From the NCBI RefSeq assembly GCF_020379485.1, contig NC_063436.1, positions 12,417,389 through 12,481,388 of the forward strand: DNA of 64,000 nt, given 5' to 3'. Source of the stretch: Brassica napus. Taxonomy: Eukaryota > Streptophyta > Magnoliopsida > Brassicales > Brassicaceae. The position numbers and the translations under genes were made by a program. Positions 39,569 through 52,786 of this stretch are shown here, in pieces. Position 1 is the stretch's first letter; each line of letters begins with the position of its first letter. Under the pieces are notes generated by a model, which ran no database searches, was not told where the DNA came from, and saw only the letters and a program-made list of their open reading frames with translations.

Positions 39569-40810
39569 TGTACAAGTTTGGTTCATAAGCACGTTCATTG
39601 ACATTATATTCATTTGTTTTGTTGGTGGATATTCTATATGTGTTCTTATGCATTCTTTAATAATGTCTATTACATATGGTATATATATACTCTCATGGCT
39701 GCTGGTTGTGACATCTCTTTTGGCTATATATTGCAAGTCATTCAATGGTGTCTCTAAATTGGCACAAAAACCTTATCCTAGTTTTACCTATGGAATTGTT
39801 AAACAATTATACGTAAAGCTGTTCTCCACATCCTTACAGTAGAGTCCAATTTTGTGTAGAATTCTATGCAAAAAGTTTCAGGTCTAGACTTCATCACATT
39901 AGCATAGACAATTGAGTATAGGTGAAAATCTTCAATAAAGTTTTCTTGTAATCTGCCGCATTGTAACTCCAAGCAAGATTCTAAATCAAAGACTTCTTTC
40001 CATGTCTGATTCTTCAAGTTCTAGTAGATGTGTCTCACACATATTCTATACTCAACCCAAAGATAATTCGACCTTGACAACACTAATCAATTAAAAACAT
40101 ACCGGTTTGCCAAATTGTGATGGGATGGGATGTGACAGAAACCCAAGACTCTACAAGCTTGTACTGAATCAATCTAAACAAGGAACGAAAAGGTTTTTAT
40201 AGTCTAAGCATGAAACATATGAATTCACAATGATTTGCTAATTCTGTGGACTTACACCTTATCTGTTTTAGAGATTGACAAAAAAAGAAGAAGTTTATTA
40301 CTCTGAAATGCCTTTGTTAGATTAGAAACATACGAATAGCTGCTTTGTTCAAAATTCAATCAGCCTTCAAATAAATAGCCAACAATTATCAGACTCAAAC
40401 TGAGGCTGAACTTGAAATTGCAACAGAGAACTAAGACATTTCATATACCAGAAAAGAAATCTTCTTCCTTCTATAAAATAATGGAAACAAAGTCAACAAG
40501 TGTTTAAGATCTATGGGAAAATATTACCAGTTAAGTTCTTCTGGGGACTCTGGAACAAAACATGTACTCTAAGAACCAAGCTTAGCTAAATGAAGAATAA
40601 TGTGATTTTGGGCAGCAAACAAATGGTAAGAGTCAAACAATTAAGAGAATCCACAAATTCTTTTCAGCTTTACAAAACATGTACAATAAAACCAAACCTC
40701 TTGCAGCCTTTGGTAAACTTCAGATATCGCAAACTGTAAAACAACAAAACAAAAGACCATATATATACATACATAGATACACAGATGGTTGCAAATGTTA
40801 AGCAGAAATA
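39569..40810. other. Spacer and 3' region of the PB1-domain gene
   Basis: No supported gene. The last few hundred bases before 40811 are probably the 3' UTR and downstream region of the minus-strand PB1 gene. An open frame at 39516-39842 looks hydrophobic only because the DNA is T-rich. Confidence 0.45.
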
Positions 40811-41685
40811 TCAGAGACGAAATCCATGGTTCCTAGGACTCTGAGGAACACTGCTTGCTCTCCCCCAGAACCTACGTTCCTCACTGCACCCGTACTTTCC
40901 ATTACCCCCGCCCTGTGGATCCCCCCAGCCCGCGCCTCTAGGGAAATCCAACGGTGGAGGTGGTGGTGGACGCAGCCTACAAGTCAAGTAATTAGGTTGC
41001 TGAAAGTAAGCACTGTGGTGGTGGTGGTGGTGGTGATAGTTATGCTGCTGCTGTGAGATGTTAGGACTGCTCCGTACTCTATGCATCGGGTAAAGCCGGC
41101 TCAACTGGTAGCTACTACCCATCTCAGGCTGCTCGTTACCGTACCCATCTGGTGACGATTCAGATTTGGGAGAGGAGGAAGCAGAGAGGGTGAAAGAAGG
41201 CCGTGTTTTGATTTTGCGAACAATGCCGTTGATGGCTTCGATGTAGCGCTGCTCTATCGTCTGTGGCTCCATAGGAGAACCTAACTGAACCGCTGGAAAC
41301 AAGAAGGTTCTGAGCTTGGGAGTCTCCTGGTGACGGTTGTATTCGTCCATCATGTGTTTCAGATCTTCGTCCGACTTTACGGAGACCAACGCGTCGAGAT
41401 CTTCAGGGATGATTTGGTACTTGAGCACCATGTCGTTCTCTGTCATCTCCGTGAGCTTCTTGGTGAGTTCTGGTAAAGACGGAACAAGAAGATTTAAATA
41501 TTCGATATGGTGATATTAATGGAAGAGTTGATTAAAATTTTACCGAGGAAGGTGATGTCTGGAGAGACGGCGATGACGCGAGTTTCGCCGCCGACGTATT
41601 TGAGAAGGCCGTCGGAAGGACGAGGGAGGATTTTGCCGCCGAAACTGCACATGAACTTCACTTTACTCCTCCCTCCGATTGACAT
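40811..41685 (-). CDS. PB1-domain (octicosapeptide/Phox/Bem1p) protein
   Basis: Two exons on the minus strand, 41685-41544 and 41469-40811, 266 residues. Residues about 7-95 form a PB1 domain: the basic cluster [20 protein letters not shown] with the conserved Lys, then [11 protein letters not shown], and an acidic OPCA-like motif around [21 protein letters not shown]. With both faces it should form head-to-tail dimers or oligomers. The C-terminal half is low-complexity: Ser-rich, a run of seven His, and proline runs before a [11 protein letters not shown] end. It matches the chromosome 5 PB1 gene (At5g49920) by content and position, from memory. Molecular role unknown; probably a scaffold. 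The intron sits inside the PB1 domain. Confidence 0.92.
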
Positions 41686-42740
41686 TTTTGCCGCCCACGA
41701 TCTCTTTTTTTTTAAGGTTTCTTGTAAAATTAAATATTAATATATATATATGTATAGAAAAGAAAATGGATGCCCTAGCCTCTTCCTTCTTCGGACGATG
41801 TTTAGAGAGACTAATGCAATTAGTTTTCTTATGAAGAAGAAAGAGGAAGAGAAAAGGTTTTTGATCAAATTGAATTTTCCTGACTTGTTTCTACAAAGGA
41901 AAACAAAAAAATGAGGACGAAAGGTTTTTTTTTTAACATAGCAGCAAAATAGGAATCGTTGCCGTAGAATTCTCTTTATTTTGAGATTGATGCCTATTTA
42001 TGGATTTGTATCGGAAACACCCAAACAATATGCAAAAAAAAAATTGTGATTTCTTTGGAGAATCTTCGGAGAATATTTCCTAAATGCCTTGAGAATTTTT
42101 CAACTTTCATTTTTCTGAATACTTTTGAAACTAGATTTTAGATAATATAATTTTTTCTAACAATATAATATAATTGCGGAAATAAAATTTAATATTTACA
42201 AATGTATTTAGGGGTCAATTACTGATTTTATTTTTTCTGATATTAAATTTTATTATTAAGATTTTACCATCTAAATTTTTTAAAAATTGATGTCATCTAA
42301 ACTGAATTTAAAAATCTATTAAATTAAACCGAACTGAACTCAATCAAATCAAACTAATTTCTGTTAACTGCTGTTAAATTTTTCTTAAAACTAAATAAAT
42401 TTACTCAATCCAAACCCAAATTTAAACCGAGATGTCCATTCTTTAAAAGTAACATTCATTCAATTTGTTTGGTATTTACTATTTACTAAATCCAAACCCT
42501 TTTTTTCAGTTCGGTTTTTAGTTTAGTTTGGTTTTAATTGGTTTGATTTTCTCAAATTGAACACTTTAAGTGTGTGAAGTGTGAACCAATGCAATAAATT
42601 CCATCAGCAAATCTTCGATAGGACGAATATTCTTATTTTCGTAATAAAATTTTATAATAAACTTCAACAACAGAAGTTCTCCAGTGAACACAAAATGCCA
42701 CTAATCATTCCTTGAAAGATAACAAACGAAAAAATAAAAC
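41686..42740. other. Spacer: upstream of the PB1 gene and 3' side of the RQC2-like gene
   Basis: Contains the PB1 gene promoter and leader (near 41686-41900) and the 3' UTR of the RQC2-like gene. Around 42290-42560 are diverged words such as AAACCGAACTGAAC and TCGGTTTTTAGTTTAGTTTG, an old degenerate repeat. No gene. Confidence 0.45.
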
Positions 42741-45700
42741 CTAGCCATGGTGTTTCCCGCTTTTCTTGCCCTTCTTCTGTTTCTGCTTCAATTGCGTCAA
42801 CCCCGCTGCTGTGATCTTCACATTCCCTACAAGAGCAGCCATCAACTCCGGATCCGTACAAGCCTTCATCAGCTCTTTCTCCCTGACACTCGCTTCCGAC
42901 ATATGTGTGAACAGATTCATTGCGGTTTTTGCAGCTGCCCAAACACATAAACAATCATCAAATATAATAATCCAAAACCTCTACATTAAGGTTAAGATAT
43001 CATAGGGAAAAAGTGTTTATTACCCTTTCCTTTCTTCATGCTCCCTGGGATCGCTTTGACTCTGTATTTATATGACTGGAGAGCGTTGTAGGGGCCGCAC
43101 ACAGGGACGGCATATAAGATAACGTCAGTTGGTAAAGGGTTACCAGTTAGGTAATCGACATCAATCAATTTTTCTTTCTCTTCCTCCCCAAGCTCATGAA
43201 TATCATCTTCTTCCATTACCACTTTGTCCATTTCTTTCCCATGGCAGTCCCTAGCAAGATGTCCAACCTTCTTACACCTATAACATATTTTCACAGCATC
43301 TTCTGTCTCTGCACACAACAACCATCATCAGTATCATATGCATGGCGACTCTAATGAAAATATGTATGTGAAGAAACAATTTCAGACAGGTCGTATAAAT
43401 TTACCTTCTGAAGGTTTCTTCTCTTCAGTGACTGCGGGCTTCGTACTCTGTGCTTCAACATCATTCTTCTGTGGCTTTCCAGAAGACTGCACATGGAAGA
43501 GTATTAAATTTTTCCCCAAATTTCATGGTCACTTTGAAAGAAAGAAAACGGAGAATGCAACTGAGTTATTCAGAAAGTACTTACTGCCAACAACGCCATT
43601 CGAATTTTTCTTTCTTCTTCGTCTTGATCAGCATATTTCTCCTTCATTTTCTTAAGTTTGCCCCTTTGCCCACGGCTAACTTTTTCCCCAGCTGGCTTGT
43701 TCTCAGGTATGGTCTTGTTGGCTTGCCTTGAAGAAGAAGAAGAAGCATTTTTTGCCTTGCTTTGCTGCTTTTCTTTCTCAGTGTTACCATCTGCGGCTGT
43801 AGTATCGCTAGAGACACTTTTTTCCTTCCGCTCCGGCTTTTCTTGGCCAGTGTAATCATCAGCGGCTGTGTTACCGCTTTCGCCCATCTTAAGCTTTCTT
43901 CTTTGAGCTTTTGATATGTAAGGCTTATCTCTCACAACTGATTTCTTCTCCTGCTCTTCCGACTCATCCTTTGATGTCTCTATTGTAGGGTTCTTGCCTG
44001 CCACCGTTGCAGTACCAAGACCAAGGGTTCTATCAAGAAGATCTTCAAGCTGTGACGTAGCTGCTGCAACGTTTTCTCCATCAATTCCAGATGAATTCAT
44101 GTCCAAAGAAGAAGTATCTTGGCTCAATGCTGAATTTGATTCCAGTAAATTCTTTTCTCCTGCTGCAGAAACCTCTTCATTCTCTGCTTCGTTCTCTGAC
44201 TCAGCATCTGAATGCTCATCAGGAGCATGCGTTTCCATGCCAACATCATTCATTCCTTCCTCTTCACCTCTTACCCTTCTTTCATTCAAATGAGCTCCCA
44301 AGGAACTCTCGTCCAATCGAAACAACAGTCCAAAACCCATTATAAGTGGGTGTGGGGGAAGGAAGTTTTTCTTACCTCGTATCATGAAACTTCCAACTGT
44401 GAGGTATTCCCCAGTAGGAGCTGTTTTACTGACCTGATGAGGATAAACCCACCATGCACTAGTGACAATCTTGGAATCCCAGGCCTGACTATGACAAACC
44501 TGCATCAACGAATTACATTTAAAGGTATGTCCTTAACACATTCCACATCATAGTCACACAATTCAACCCAACTTAAGTTGTGGATAAAACCGCTTACCGT
44601 AAAACATCCAGCTTGGTTTAAAGTGAGAGGCGGTACACTTAGTTCAGGTTTATGATTCTTTATCACAGTACTAGATGCTCCATGAAGCTCTGCATGCACA
44701 TACCTAAAAAGCATGGTGAAACGAAACTTATGATAACAGTTGAAAATATAATACCAACACAAAGACTAAGAAAAGAACTCTATACATGAAAACTTACAGG
44801 TCTCCTTTTGACATGTAACGTTTAACTATCATCTCATTTTGCTGAGCATCACGACCACTGATGACCAAGTAGTTTTCACTGCTAATGAACCAATTGAATT
44901 TCTCAAACCAGTGAATCTTTCTCATGTGTGAAATAGTTGCAACCACTTTCTCCTATTAGACAGAAGAATGCAAATGATCAGTTGACTGCAAGCAAGAAGA
45001 CACACCAACAAGATCAACGGCGATGAAGATGAAAGGATTACCTGAGAAAGCTGGTGGCGTGTCTTTTTCTCGGCTGCTTTAAAAGCCTTTTCATGAGCAG
45101 AAACAGTCTTCTCCTGCTTGGTTTCTTGTTTCTTCTTCATTTCATACCAGCGCCTGGCATTACCGTGCGCAGAAAGTGATAGGTCAACCTCCACCTACGG
45201 AAACCACAAAGCATGCCCCATATGTCAGAACAATTAAGAAGATGAGCTTATTTTATTCAATGTAGGGCGATATCAACACCTTTTCCACAGGGAGCGTCTT
45301 CTCATCATCATCCATTTCATCGAGATTGTTGCACAACAACAATGTCATGCAATTCTTCTCCAGGTTAAGTTTGTCAATTACTCCAGCAACCGGATTTCCT
45401 AGTTTTTTTTCCTCCTTGACCATACGAGCTAGATCGTCCCAGCCCATACCCTTTGCAAGCGCTACACGAACAGCTAATATGGCAGCATCTACATCTTCTA
45501 AGTTGTACTCGATCAATTCAGCCATATTAACACAACGGTCGACTTCCTTCTTCAGAATTTGAACACGGTTTTCCTACAACATGAGTACAGAAACATGGCA
45601 CTTACATTTACAATGGAGAGAAGTTGTACAGGGGATATACGGAGATGGGAAGACCACAAACCTGATCCTGGCGAATCTTATTAAGTTTCTGACTGGCAGA

Positions 45701-47157
45701 ATCTTCTTTTGCCTTTTGTTGGAATTCAGATCTTTGGCTCTCAATTTTGCTGTAGAACTCGTCTAAAGCCGCATCAAAAGTTTCAAACTTTTCATACACT
45801 CTTGATTTGAATTGGTTTAATAAGATTGGACAGAACTCATCATACATCTGCAGACAACCAGGCAAAAGAAAATCAAATATATATTTTATTGCCCTTTAAG
45901 AAAAAAAAATAGAAGACAAGAGTTAAATATTGACCTTCGTAACACCTCCCTGAGAAGACGTGTCATTCACCAACAACTGTTTCTGCATTAGAATATAACC
46001 TTCTGGAACTTTTTGACCATATATAATATCTTCAAGCCAATCTTCAAATACGATGACCGCTTGAACCAATAGCTGAATCTCATTATCATCTAACTTCTTC
46101 TCTTCTGAAAGTTTGGTACTTGGAACTAGTCCAGCATCCAGAATAATGTGCTCAGAGAGCTGTGGCCCGTACCCCAAAGCATCACCAAGAATATTCTTCA
46201 AGGTAAATTGTTTAGCTTCATTCGACTTCCCACCCTTCTTGCCACCATTCTGCTCTTTTGACTCACTATCTTTTGCTTCATGATCCTTTAGAGAGAAAAC
46301 AGTAAGCGATTCCTGCAGCTTCGAAGCTGTGGTCCTCTCAAAGAGTCTACATATCTCTATAGGATAACGGTGGCGAGACATGATAGCAAAACCCTTATTG
46401 TCATCTCTACAAGAATTGCAATTAAACAATTCACTACAAAATCCACATTCAAACCAGAAGGGTTTAATGAAATGAATAGAAAAACGAACCTATGTGAGCG
46501 GAGGAGAGTCATAATCATATACTCGGAATCCGTGAGGATTATGTTTCCTTGAGCATACAGCTCCAATATAACATAGTGTGCATTAGCTCCCAGCCCAAAC
46601 TGGAAGACAATGATCTGGAACCAATAGCAAAAAGCATCTTTTAACGAAAACAGAATGGAATCGAATCAAACTAGAGTTGAACTTCCATTACTCTATCATA
46701 ACCAAGCTGCCGCACATCCTCAAGCCTCCTAGTCCGAATATGCTTTCTTAACTTCAAAGTAAACCCAGATGGAGTATTGCTCTTATCCCTACAAAGAAAA
46801 TCAAATCTTCACTACTGCTAAAAAGAATCGGAAAAGATTGAGTGTTGTTATACCTGACATAAGCAGTGGTATGCAAACGAACACCACTTTCCATCAAGAG
46901 TAAGACCTTCTCGCTCTCACCAGATTCAGTGATGCCGCTACTATTCAACAGCTTGAACATATACGTCTGCAATCAATCAAACAAACAAAGAGTGTAACGG
47001 AAATCAAATCAAATCGGATTACAAAGAGTGTGCGTAGCGTAGAGATTTGTACCTTGGGAGATATATCATAGACGTTGGAGCATCTCATGCCGATCAACCG
47101 CTTCAAGCACTTGACCTCCGCGGCCACGTCGGCCGTGTTCATTCGCACCTTCACCAT
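42741..47157 (-). CDS. EMB1441: RQC2/NEMF-like ribosome quality-control factor with CCHC zinc knuckle
   Basis: Fourteen exons on the minus strand: 47157-47053, 46966-46854, 46788-46692, 46614-46490, 46406-45935, 45847-45662, 45573-45280, 45194-45042, 44952-44798, 44703-44598, 44499-43585, 43486-43405, 43308-43024, 42934-42741. Phases agree; 1093 residues against about 1080 recalled for At5g49930. Order: NFACT-N (starting [17 protein letters not shown]), a central coiled-coil region (exons 6-8), NFACT-R (exons 9-11, with [20 protein letters not shown]), a long acidic and lysine-rich low-complexity region, a zinc knuckle [14 protein letters not shown], then NFACT-C, with a basic [12 protein letters not shown] tail. 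By homology it binds stalled 60S-peptidyl-tRNA, recruits the Listerin ligase and adds C-terminal tails to stalled chains in the cytosol. The zinc knuckle is typical of plant members. The Arabidopsis gene is listed as embryo-essential. Confidence 0.95.
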
Positions 47158-48819
47158 ATCTCTTAACCTCGATTCACTGTGTTGATTGATGATCTCAGAA
47201 CCTAAAATGAGATAATCGAATTTCTAGAACGACAAGAAAGGTCAGGGGGAAGAGGAAGAAGAGAAAAGAAACTTGTGAGCTTTGTATGTGGGTTAGGCCG
47301 AGTTATGGGCTTGCAACTTAAGGCATAGAAGAAAAAGAGAAACTTCTGAGCTTTTTGTGTTAAGGCTGAGGATAAGATTGATGGGCTCTAAAGTCTGTAG
47401 TTATAAGACTGGTTTGATCCGCGGATATTTTTTTTTTTGTTTTCATAATTAAAAATATTTAATTTATATGGTAAAATGATTAAACATATTATTTACAGTT
47501 TGATATTTTATATTGGTAAATTTGTAACAATATTGTTCTTTTGTTTGACATCATAAAGTATAATAATATATGTTTGTAATTGTATACATAATTTACATTG
47601 TTAAGGTATATTAATATATATCTGTGTATTTAAATTTTTAATTAAAAATAATTAAGTAGACAAACATTGTAAAAATGATTTATTTAATTTAAGACACCTT
47701 CTGCAAATCTAACACTCAAAAAACTTTGGTGGACCATATATATGTACCAAAAAATTCAGCAATTTATTTGGCGAGCCATTTTGAAAAAACTAATCTTGCT
47801 ATTGAGAGATTCTAAAATAGATGTATAGAAGTGAATATAACTTTTCAAAGGTGTTGTTTAGCGCATAGAAAACTATCAATCGCATTCTCTTTGAGTGTGT
47901 ACATTCAACAATTTACACCATTTCTATCCTTCATCTTAACATGCGGTTTGGAGGTTAGTGATATTCAACAATTTACACCATTTCTATCCTTCATTTTGAG
48001 ATCAGAAATCGAACTTTCTGGTTTATCTGGTATTTGTGGAAATCCAGAAATAAAATTTGATTTGAACAAAATAGTTTATATCAGTTGGAAGGCTCTAAAC
48101 GTGCAATACAATACAAGCTCTGTGAGAATGAATAAAATCACAAAATACCAACAAATCTGAAACAAGTAAACAAAGTGAATGTCATCCAACCACTTACGCC
48201 ACCAACTACAATCTTCTAAATGGGAACGGAACATCCTTCGATGGGTTGACTCAAATGCAGCTTTGATGGAAATTTTTTCAAATTGATTTCAGTGGCAAAA
48301 TCATGATGGATTGTTCAAGATCTTTGCGTTTTTCAACATTTTGGTGATTTCTCTAAAGAAATTATGTGTACAAAACAACAACCAAACTTAGTATTTATAT
48401 AGAAACTAAATCAACTGCTTTCCCAAACAAAAATGTATATTTTTGGTAACCGAATGGATACTTGTCCATATTTACTAAATTAGAATATTATAAAATTTAC
48501 ATATAATATAATTGTATATAACTTCTTATATGTATGTATATATACTCATATAATGAATCCATTCTTAGAAATATTATTATTTTGATTTATTTCGTTTATA
48601 TATATATATATATATTACATATTAATATCTGTTTTTTTTGTACAGATATGAGTATTTTTGCAAATCGAACATGAAATTGAATTAACGATAGATAGGCCCA
48701 TGGAGATAACCTCGACAAAACATTGGGTGGGCCTACCGAAGTGTTTAACGATAAAAAGGAATCTCCGTCCTAAAATTCCAGAATCGATTAGGTTTTTTCC
48801 GACCAGAAAACGCTGAGAG
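47158..48819. other. Intergenic region between divergent RQC2-like and NFU2 genes
   Basis: 1.66 kb holding both promoters. A 32-bp phrase ATTCAACAATTTACACCATT plus TCTATCCTTCAT occurs at 47903 and again 60 bp later at 47963, a partial tandem duplication. The surrounding frame 47831-48160 has no known domain. TA-rich runs at about 48597-48616. No gene supported. Confidence 0.5.
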
Positions 48820-49771
48820 ATGCAATTGGTGGCGCTAAACCCGGCATCCATTCCCTGGTCGGCGACACACACCTCAGCCCTAGAGCCTTCCTCCTCTCGT
48901 CTTCTTTCTTCTGCTCAGGTCATTTTTTACTTTTTGTTCTTTTATACTTTTGTTCGTATCCAATCTCTGACCTAAGTTTATGGCAGAGTTTGAGCTCCCA
49001 ACGCTCTTTACGTCTCGTAGCTAGATCTCGTAATCGATTCCCACGATTATCTCATTCTCTCTCGAGTCGACGATCCCAAGGTTAGAAAGACGACATCTTT
49101 ATTGTGTCCTTCTGAGCTTATAAGCAACTAGTTTAACCAAAACGTTTTACAGTTGTAAAGGCAGTGGCAACCCCAGACCCAGTCTTGGAAGTACCCTTGA
49201 CTGAGGAAAATGTTGAAAGCGTCTTGGACGAAATCAGACCGTACCTTATGTCTGATGGTGGGAATGTCGCATTGCATGAGATCGATGGCAATATTGTTCG
49301 AGTGAAACTGCAGGGAGCGTGCGGTTCATGCCCAAGTTCTGTTACGACAATGAAGATGGGTATTGAGCGTCGCCTTATGGAAAAGATCCCTGAGATAGTG
49401 GCTGTTGAGGCTGTTCCAGATGAAGAGACTGGCCTTGAACTCAATGACGAAAACATTGAAAAGGTATATGCTCTTCTTGCTTGCTTTAAGTATGTATATG
49501 TGCTGAAGGTGAACAAGTAGAGATCTTTATGTCTTAATCTTGAGACCACGTTTGATGTTGAAGCATTTTGTGAATTGTTTAGGTGCTGGAAGAAATCAGG
49601 CCTTACTTGATCGGAACAGCAGATGGCTCGCTCGAATTGGTGGAGATTGAAGAACCGATCGTGAAGATAAGAATCACAGGACCTGCTGCTGGAGTCATGA
49701 CCGTACGAGTAGCAGTAACTCAGAAACTCAGAGAGAAAATTCCTTCAATTGCAGCTGTTCAACTAATATGA
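48820..49771 (+). CDS. NFU2: Plastid NifU-like Fe-S cluster scaffold NFU2
   Basis: Four exons, 48820-48918, 48987-49080, 49153-49463, 49583-49771, 230 residues (about 235 recalled for Arabidopsis NFU2). Residues 1 to about 70 form a Ser/Arg-rich chloroplast transit peptide. The first NifU C-terminal domain (about 80-155) has the active CGSCPSS motif, whose two Cys bind a cluster across a dimer. The second domain (about 168-230) is similar (VLEEIRPYL repeats VLDEIRPYL) but lacks cysteines. That two-domain layout with a degenerate second domain defines plastid NFU1-3. It assembles and passes 4Fe-4S and 2Fe-2S clusters to photosystem I and stromal enzymes. The intron between exons 3 and 4 lies between the two domains. 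Confidence 0.96.
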
Positions 49772-50873
49772 ACTTGTCTCTTTCTTTGTATAGTTATTAT
49801 ATGTACAGATACTGTGTTTGACATTTGATATTTCTGCCCAAATGTTTTATTTTGACTTTGAGGGTGGATATGACTCGGGTTCGAAAATCCTGCTCTCCAC
49901 ATGTTCATAACAATCACTTTTAGTCGTAGGCCAATTGTTTGAATGCCTCTTATAATTCAACAAAAATTATACTATCCAATGAATGTCTTTTATTTTCTAA
50001 TCGGTACAACCTTGTCAAAAAAGAAAAAAAAAAGACAATCAAAACATCAAATCAAAACATCAAATCATTATTTGTGTTTAGCTCATGGATCTATTGCAAA
50101 GTCACAGAGAACACATAGATGATAGAAAACATGATAATCAATTGCAAAGAATAATAAAAAAAGTTCATATATCTTTTTTTTTTTTTTTGAAAAGTGAAAA
50201 AGTTCATAATCTTTCAAGAGTATAAATTTGTTTCCCTTCAAAATCACTAGTTCTCTCTAAAGTTTATGTACTAACTAACATGTCTGTGAGAAAAAAAAAA
50301 ACAATAATTGCACGTATGTGATAGCTCCATGTTAAAAAATGAGGATCCCTAGGTAAAATCGTGAAATATTGGAAATTTTTATAAAAATAGGGGTCTCTAG
50401 TGCATGCTTTTATGTAATCCGGATGTTCCATTCTGAAGCAATTACTCCATGGAAAAATCTCCAAATGTATTCAATTCAGCTTGTTTTGCTCCAAATGATC
50501 TTCATTCTATGTAAAGTCTTAGTTTAGTTAAACTAATTTAATAAAACTTATTTTGATTATTTTCTTTATTGAAATTTATTTTGTGAAAATAAACTAAAGA
50601 AAAAACATCTTAGAGATTTTTTTTATAAATTTTTGATAGTTTTAATAGTTTGTATTAGTTTAATAACTTTGAAATCCAATGCGTGACGGTTCACGATCAA
50701 ACGACGCAAACCAGTTATTAGATTCAATCGGACTATTTAACCGATTGATGGTCGAACCCACGGTCCAAACCATCGGGTTGCTCCAGTGTTTTTAAAACAC
50801 TGCCATATACATCGTCCCGAAAACAAAGTATCAGATTACATTACGATTTACTAGTGTTAGATCTTACCTCAAA
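49772..50873. other. Spacer: NFU2 3' side and upstream of the DUF1682 gene
   Basis: No gene. Contains the presumed NFU2 3' UTR and the promoter of the DUF1682 gene. A short palindromic stretch CAGTGTTTTTAAAACACTG at 50785-50803 stands out; its role is unknown. Confidence 0.45.
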
Positions 50874-52786
50874 ATGACCCCCCGATCTTTCTTCTGCTTA
50901 ACTCTCATTTTATGCCTTTCCTTTCACCTCCCCCATCTTCTCTCCGCTTCTCAATTCGAAGGATTTGATCCTGAAGACGACGACGATGCTTCCGACGATT
51001 CCTCTGATCTCCACCACTCTCTCCCTCCGCCCACCATCACCCAGTCCCACTCATCTCTTCCCGATCCACAACCATCTCCCGACGACCTTACCTCCGATCT
51101 CATCCCCGAGCCTCAGTCGGATCCCTCCTCCACGCCCTTCGATTTCTGGGATGAAGACGAGTTCGAAGGTCTGCCAGAGACGATTGACTCTCCACCGACT
51201 GCAGAAAACGCCACAGAGACGGCAGATCCAGAGACTACTACTACTACATCCACAGCTCAAGACGCCACTACTCCAATTATGAAGAAGAAGAAGTCGTACG
51301 CAATCGAGATCGCGTGCGTCTGTTTCTTAACGGCTCTCGGAATCAACTACTTCCTCGGTAAACGCGAGAACGAGCGCCTCGCTTTAGCTTGGGCCGCCAA
51401 ATTCGCTTCCAAGGACACTATATTCCACAAGAATTTCAGCTTGCTAGGAGTTGGCGACGGGGTGGAGTCGCCGTTGCTGCTTAAAGAAGCGTTGAATGTG
51501 TTCAAATTCTACGCGAGCGGACGCAGGTACTGCCATGGATTGCTCGCCACCATGGAGCTTAAGAGCAGGCACGATCTGATCTCCAGGGCTTTCAACTTGG
51601 TGGTGCCTTGTAAAGATGAGATCACCTTTGAGGTTTACATGAACGAAGAGGCGATGGATCATGTCGTGTTTGCGATGGCTAAGAAGAAGGCGGCGAAAAG
51701 TATGCAGAAGGAGGTGAAGGATCTGCAGAGATTCGCCGGGATTGTGTCTCCTCCCGCCGGGAGGAAGTGGGTTTCGGAGGAGCTGAGTGTCGTAGCTGAA
51801 TCTAAGGAAGTTGCTGGGGATATGATCACAGACACTGTGCTTGATCAGGTGAGAAATGTTCTCAGATTTTACAGTAGAACCGTGTCTGTGTGTTCGCTGG
51901 TGTGTTTTAGTTTGCAAGAATCACTTCTTAAGCCGTAGTTAGGAGCTTACCAGATTGAGAACTAGTAGTCACAGTTTGGCTCATTTTACTTGCATAGGCC
52001 TTGTTGCTTGTCCATATGAGGTTTAGTAAAGAACTAAGCATAATGAGCTTAATAATTCAGTGATGGAGTTTGGTCCATGGCTGTATCTCTGTTTCTATCT
52101 GTATAAGTGGCAAAAATAGGGAAAGCAATCGCCTTCAATATGAACCTTAATTCGATTCAACATAAATATTTGTTTTGATTAATGTTACACATTATGCATC
52201 TCTTAAGACGTATCTTTGCTGCACTAACCAAACACGGGCATGCGATGTAACTCTGTAGGTTTTTGGTGACAAGGCTATGGAGAAGTATGGGAAGAACTTC
52301 ATGTCGATGCATATCTCTGACCAACACCCTGGCAAACACAGGAAGATGATGCTTTTCAAGTTTTCCTTACCAGATGCTAAGCACATGGATGATATCGTCC
52401 GGCTAGTGGCGCTAATTCCATACTACATCGACTTAGTAGGACGGTACAGACTCAGTACCCAGGTAAGGGGCAAACTTATTATGTATAGCCTCCTGGTCCG
52501 GAATTAAAATGCATTGCAAGGCTGAGTAGAGTATATGTCTCTTGATTGAATGAAGGCAAGGAATAAAACCGAGACCGGTAGGCAAAAGGCAGCAGAGGAA
52601 GCCTACAAGGAACTTCAGAACGCGAGGCAAGAGGCATTGCAGAAGAAGAAAGCAGAGAGGAAGAAACTGATGGAGGAAGCGGAAGCAAAGCTGAGCGCAG
52701 AAGTGATTAGGAAGAAAGAGGTTAAAGAAAGAGCAAGGCAGGTTAAAAAGGCAATGCCCAAAATTAAGATGAGTCGTGGTCACTAA
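50874..52786 (+). CDS. DUF1682 / CCDC47-like ER membrane protein
   Basis: Three exons, 50874-51848, 52259-52462, 52556-52786, 469 residues (about 480 recalled for At5g49945). Residues 1 to about 25 are a signal peptide ending LLSAS. The next 100 residues are acidic, rich in Asp, Pro, Ser and Thr, and predicted luminal. One membrane segment follows at about 143-161 after a KKKKS stretch (IEIACVCFLTALGINYFLG). The cytosolic DUF1682 domain comes next, and the last 75 residues are a charged coiled coil (KKKAERKKLMEEAEAKLSAE). CCDC47 is part of the ER PAT complex that helps insertion of multi-pass membrane proteins and affects calcium handling; that role in plants is inference. Intron 1 is long (410 bp). 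Confidence 0.93.

Noticed and set aside
39516..39842. Hydrophobic 108-codon open frame
   Set aside because: Begins inside a Helitron 5' end and is hydrophobic because the DNA is T-rich; no family match.
47831..48160. 109-codon open frame between the RQC2-like and NFU2 genes
   Set aside because: The repeated QQFTPFLSFIL is only the DNA-level 60-bp duplication; no domain, no splice context, AT-rich codons.
49133..49549. Minus-strand open frame over NFU2 exon 3
   Set aside because: Shadow of a conserved plus-strand exon with the CGSC motif and correct splice sites.
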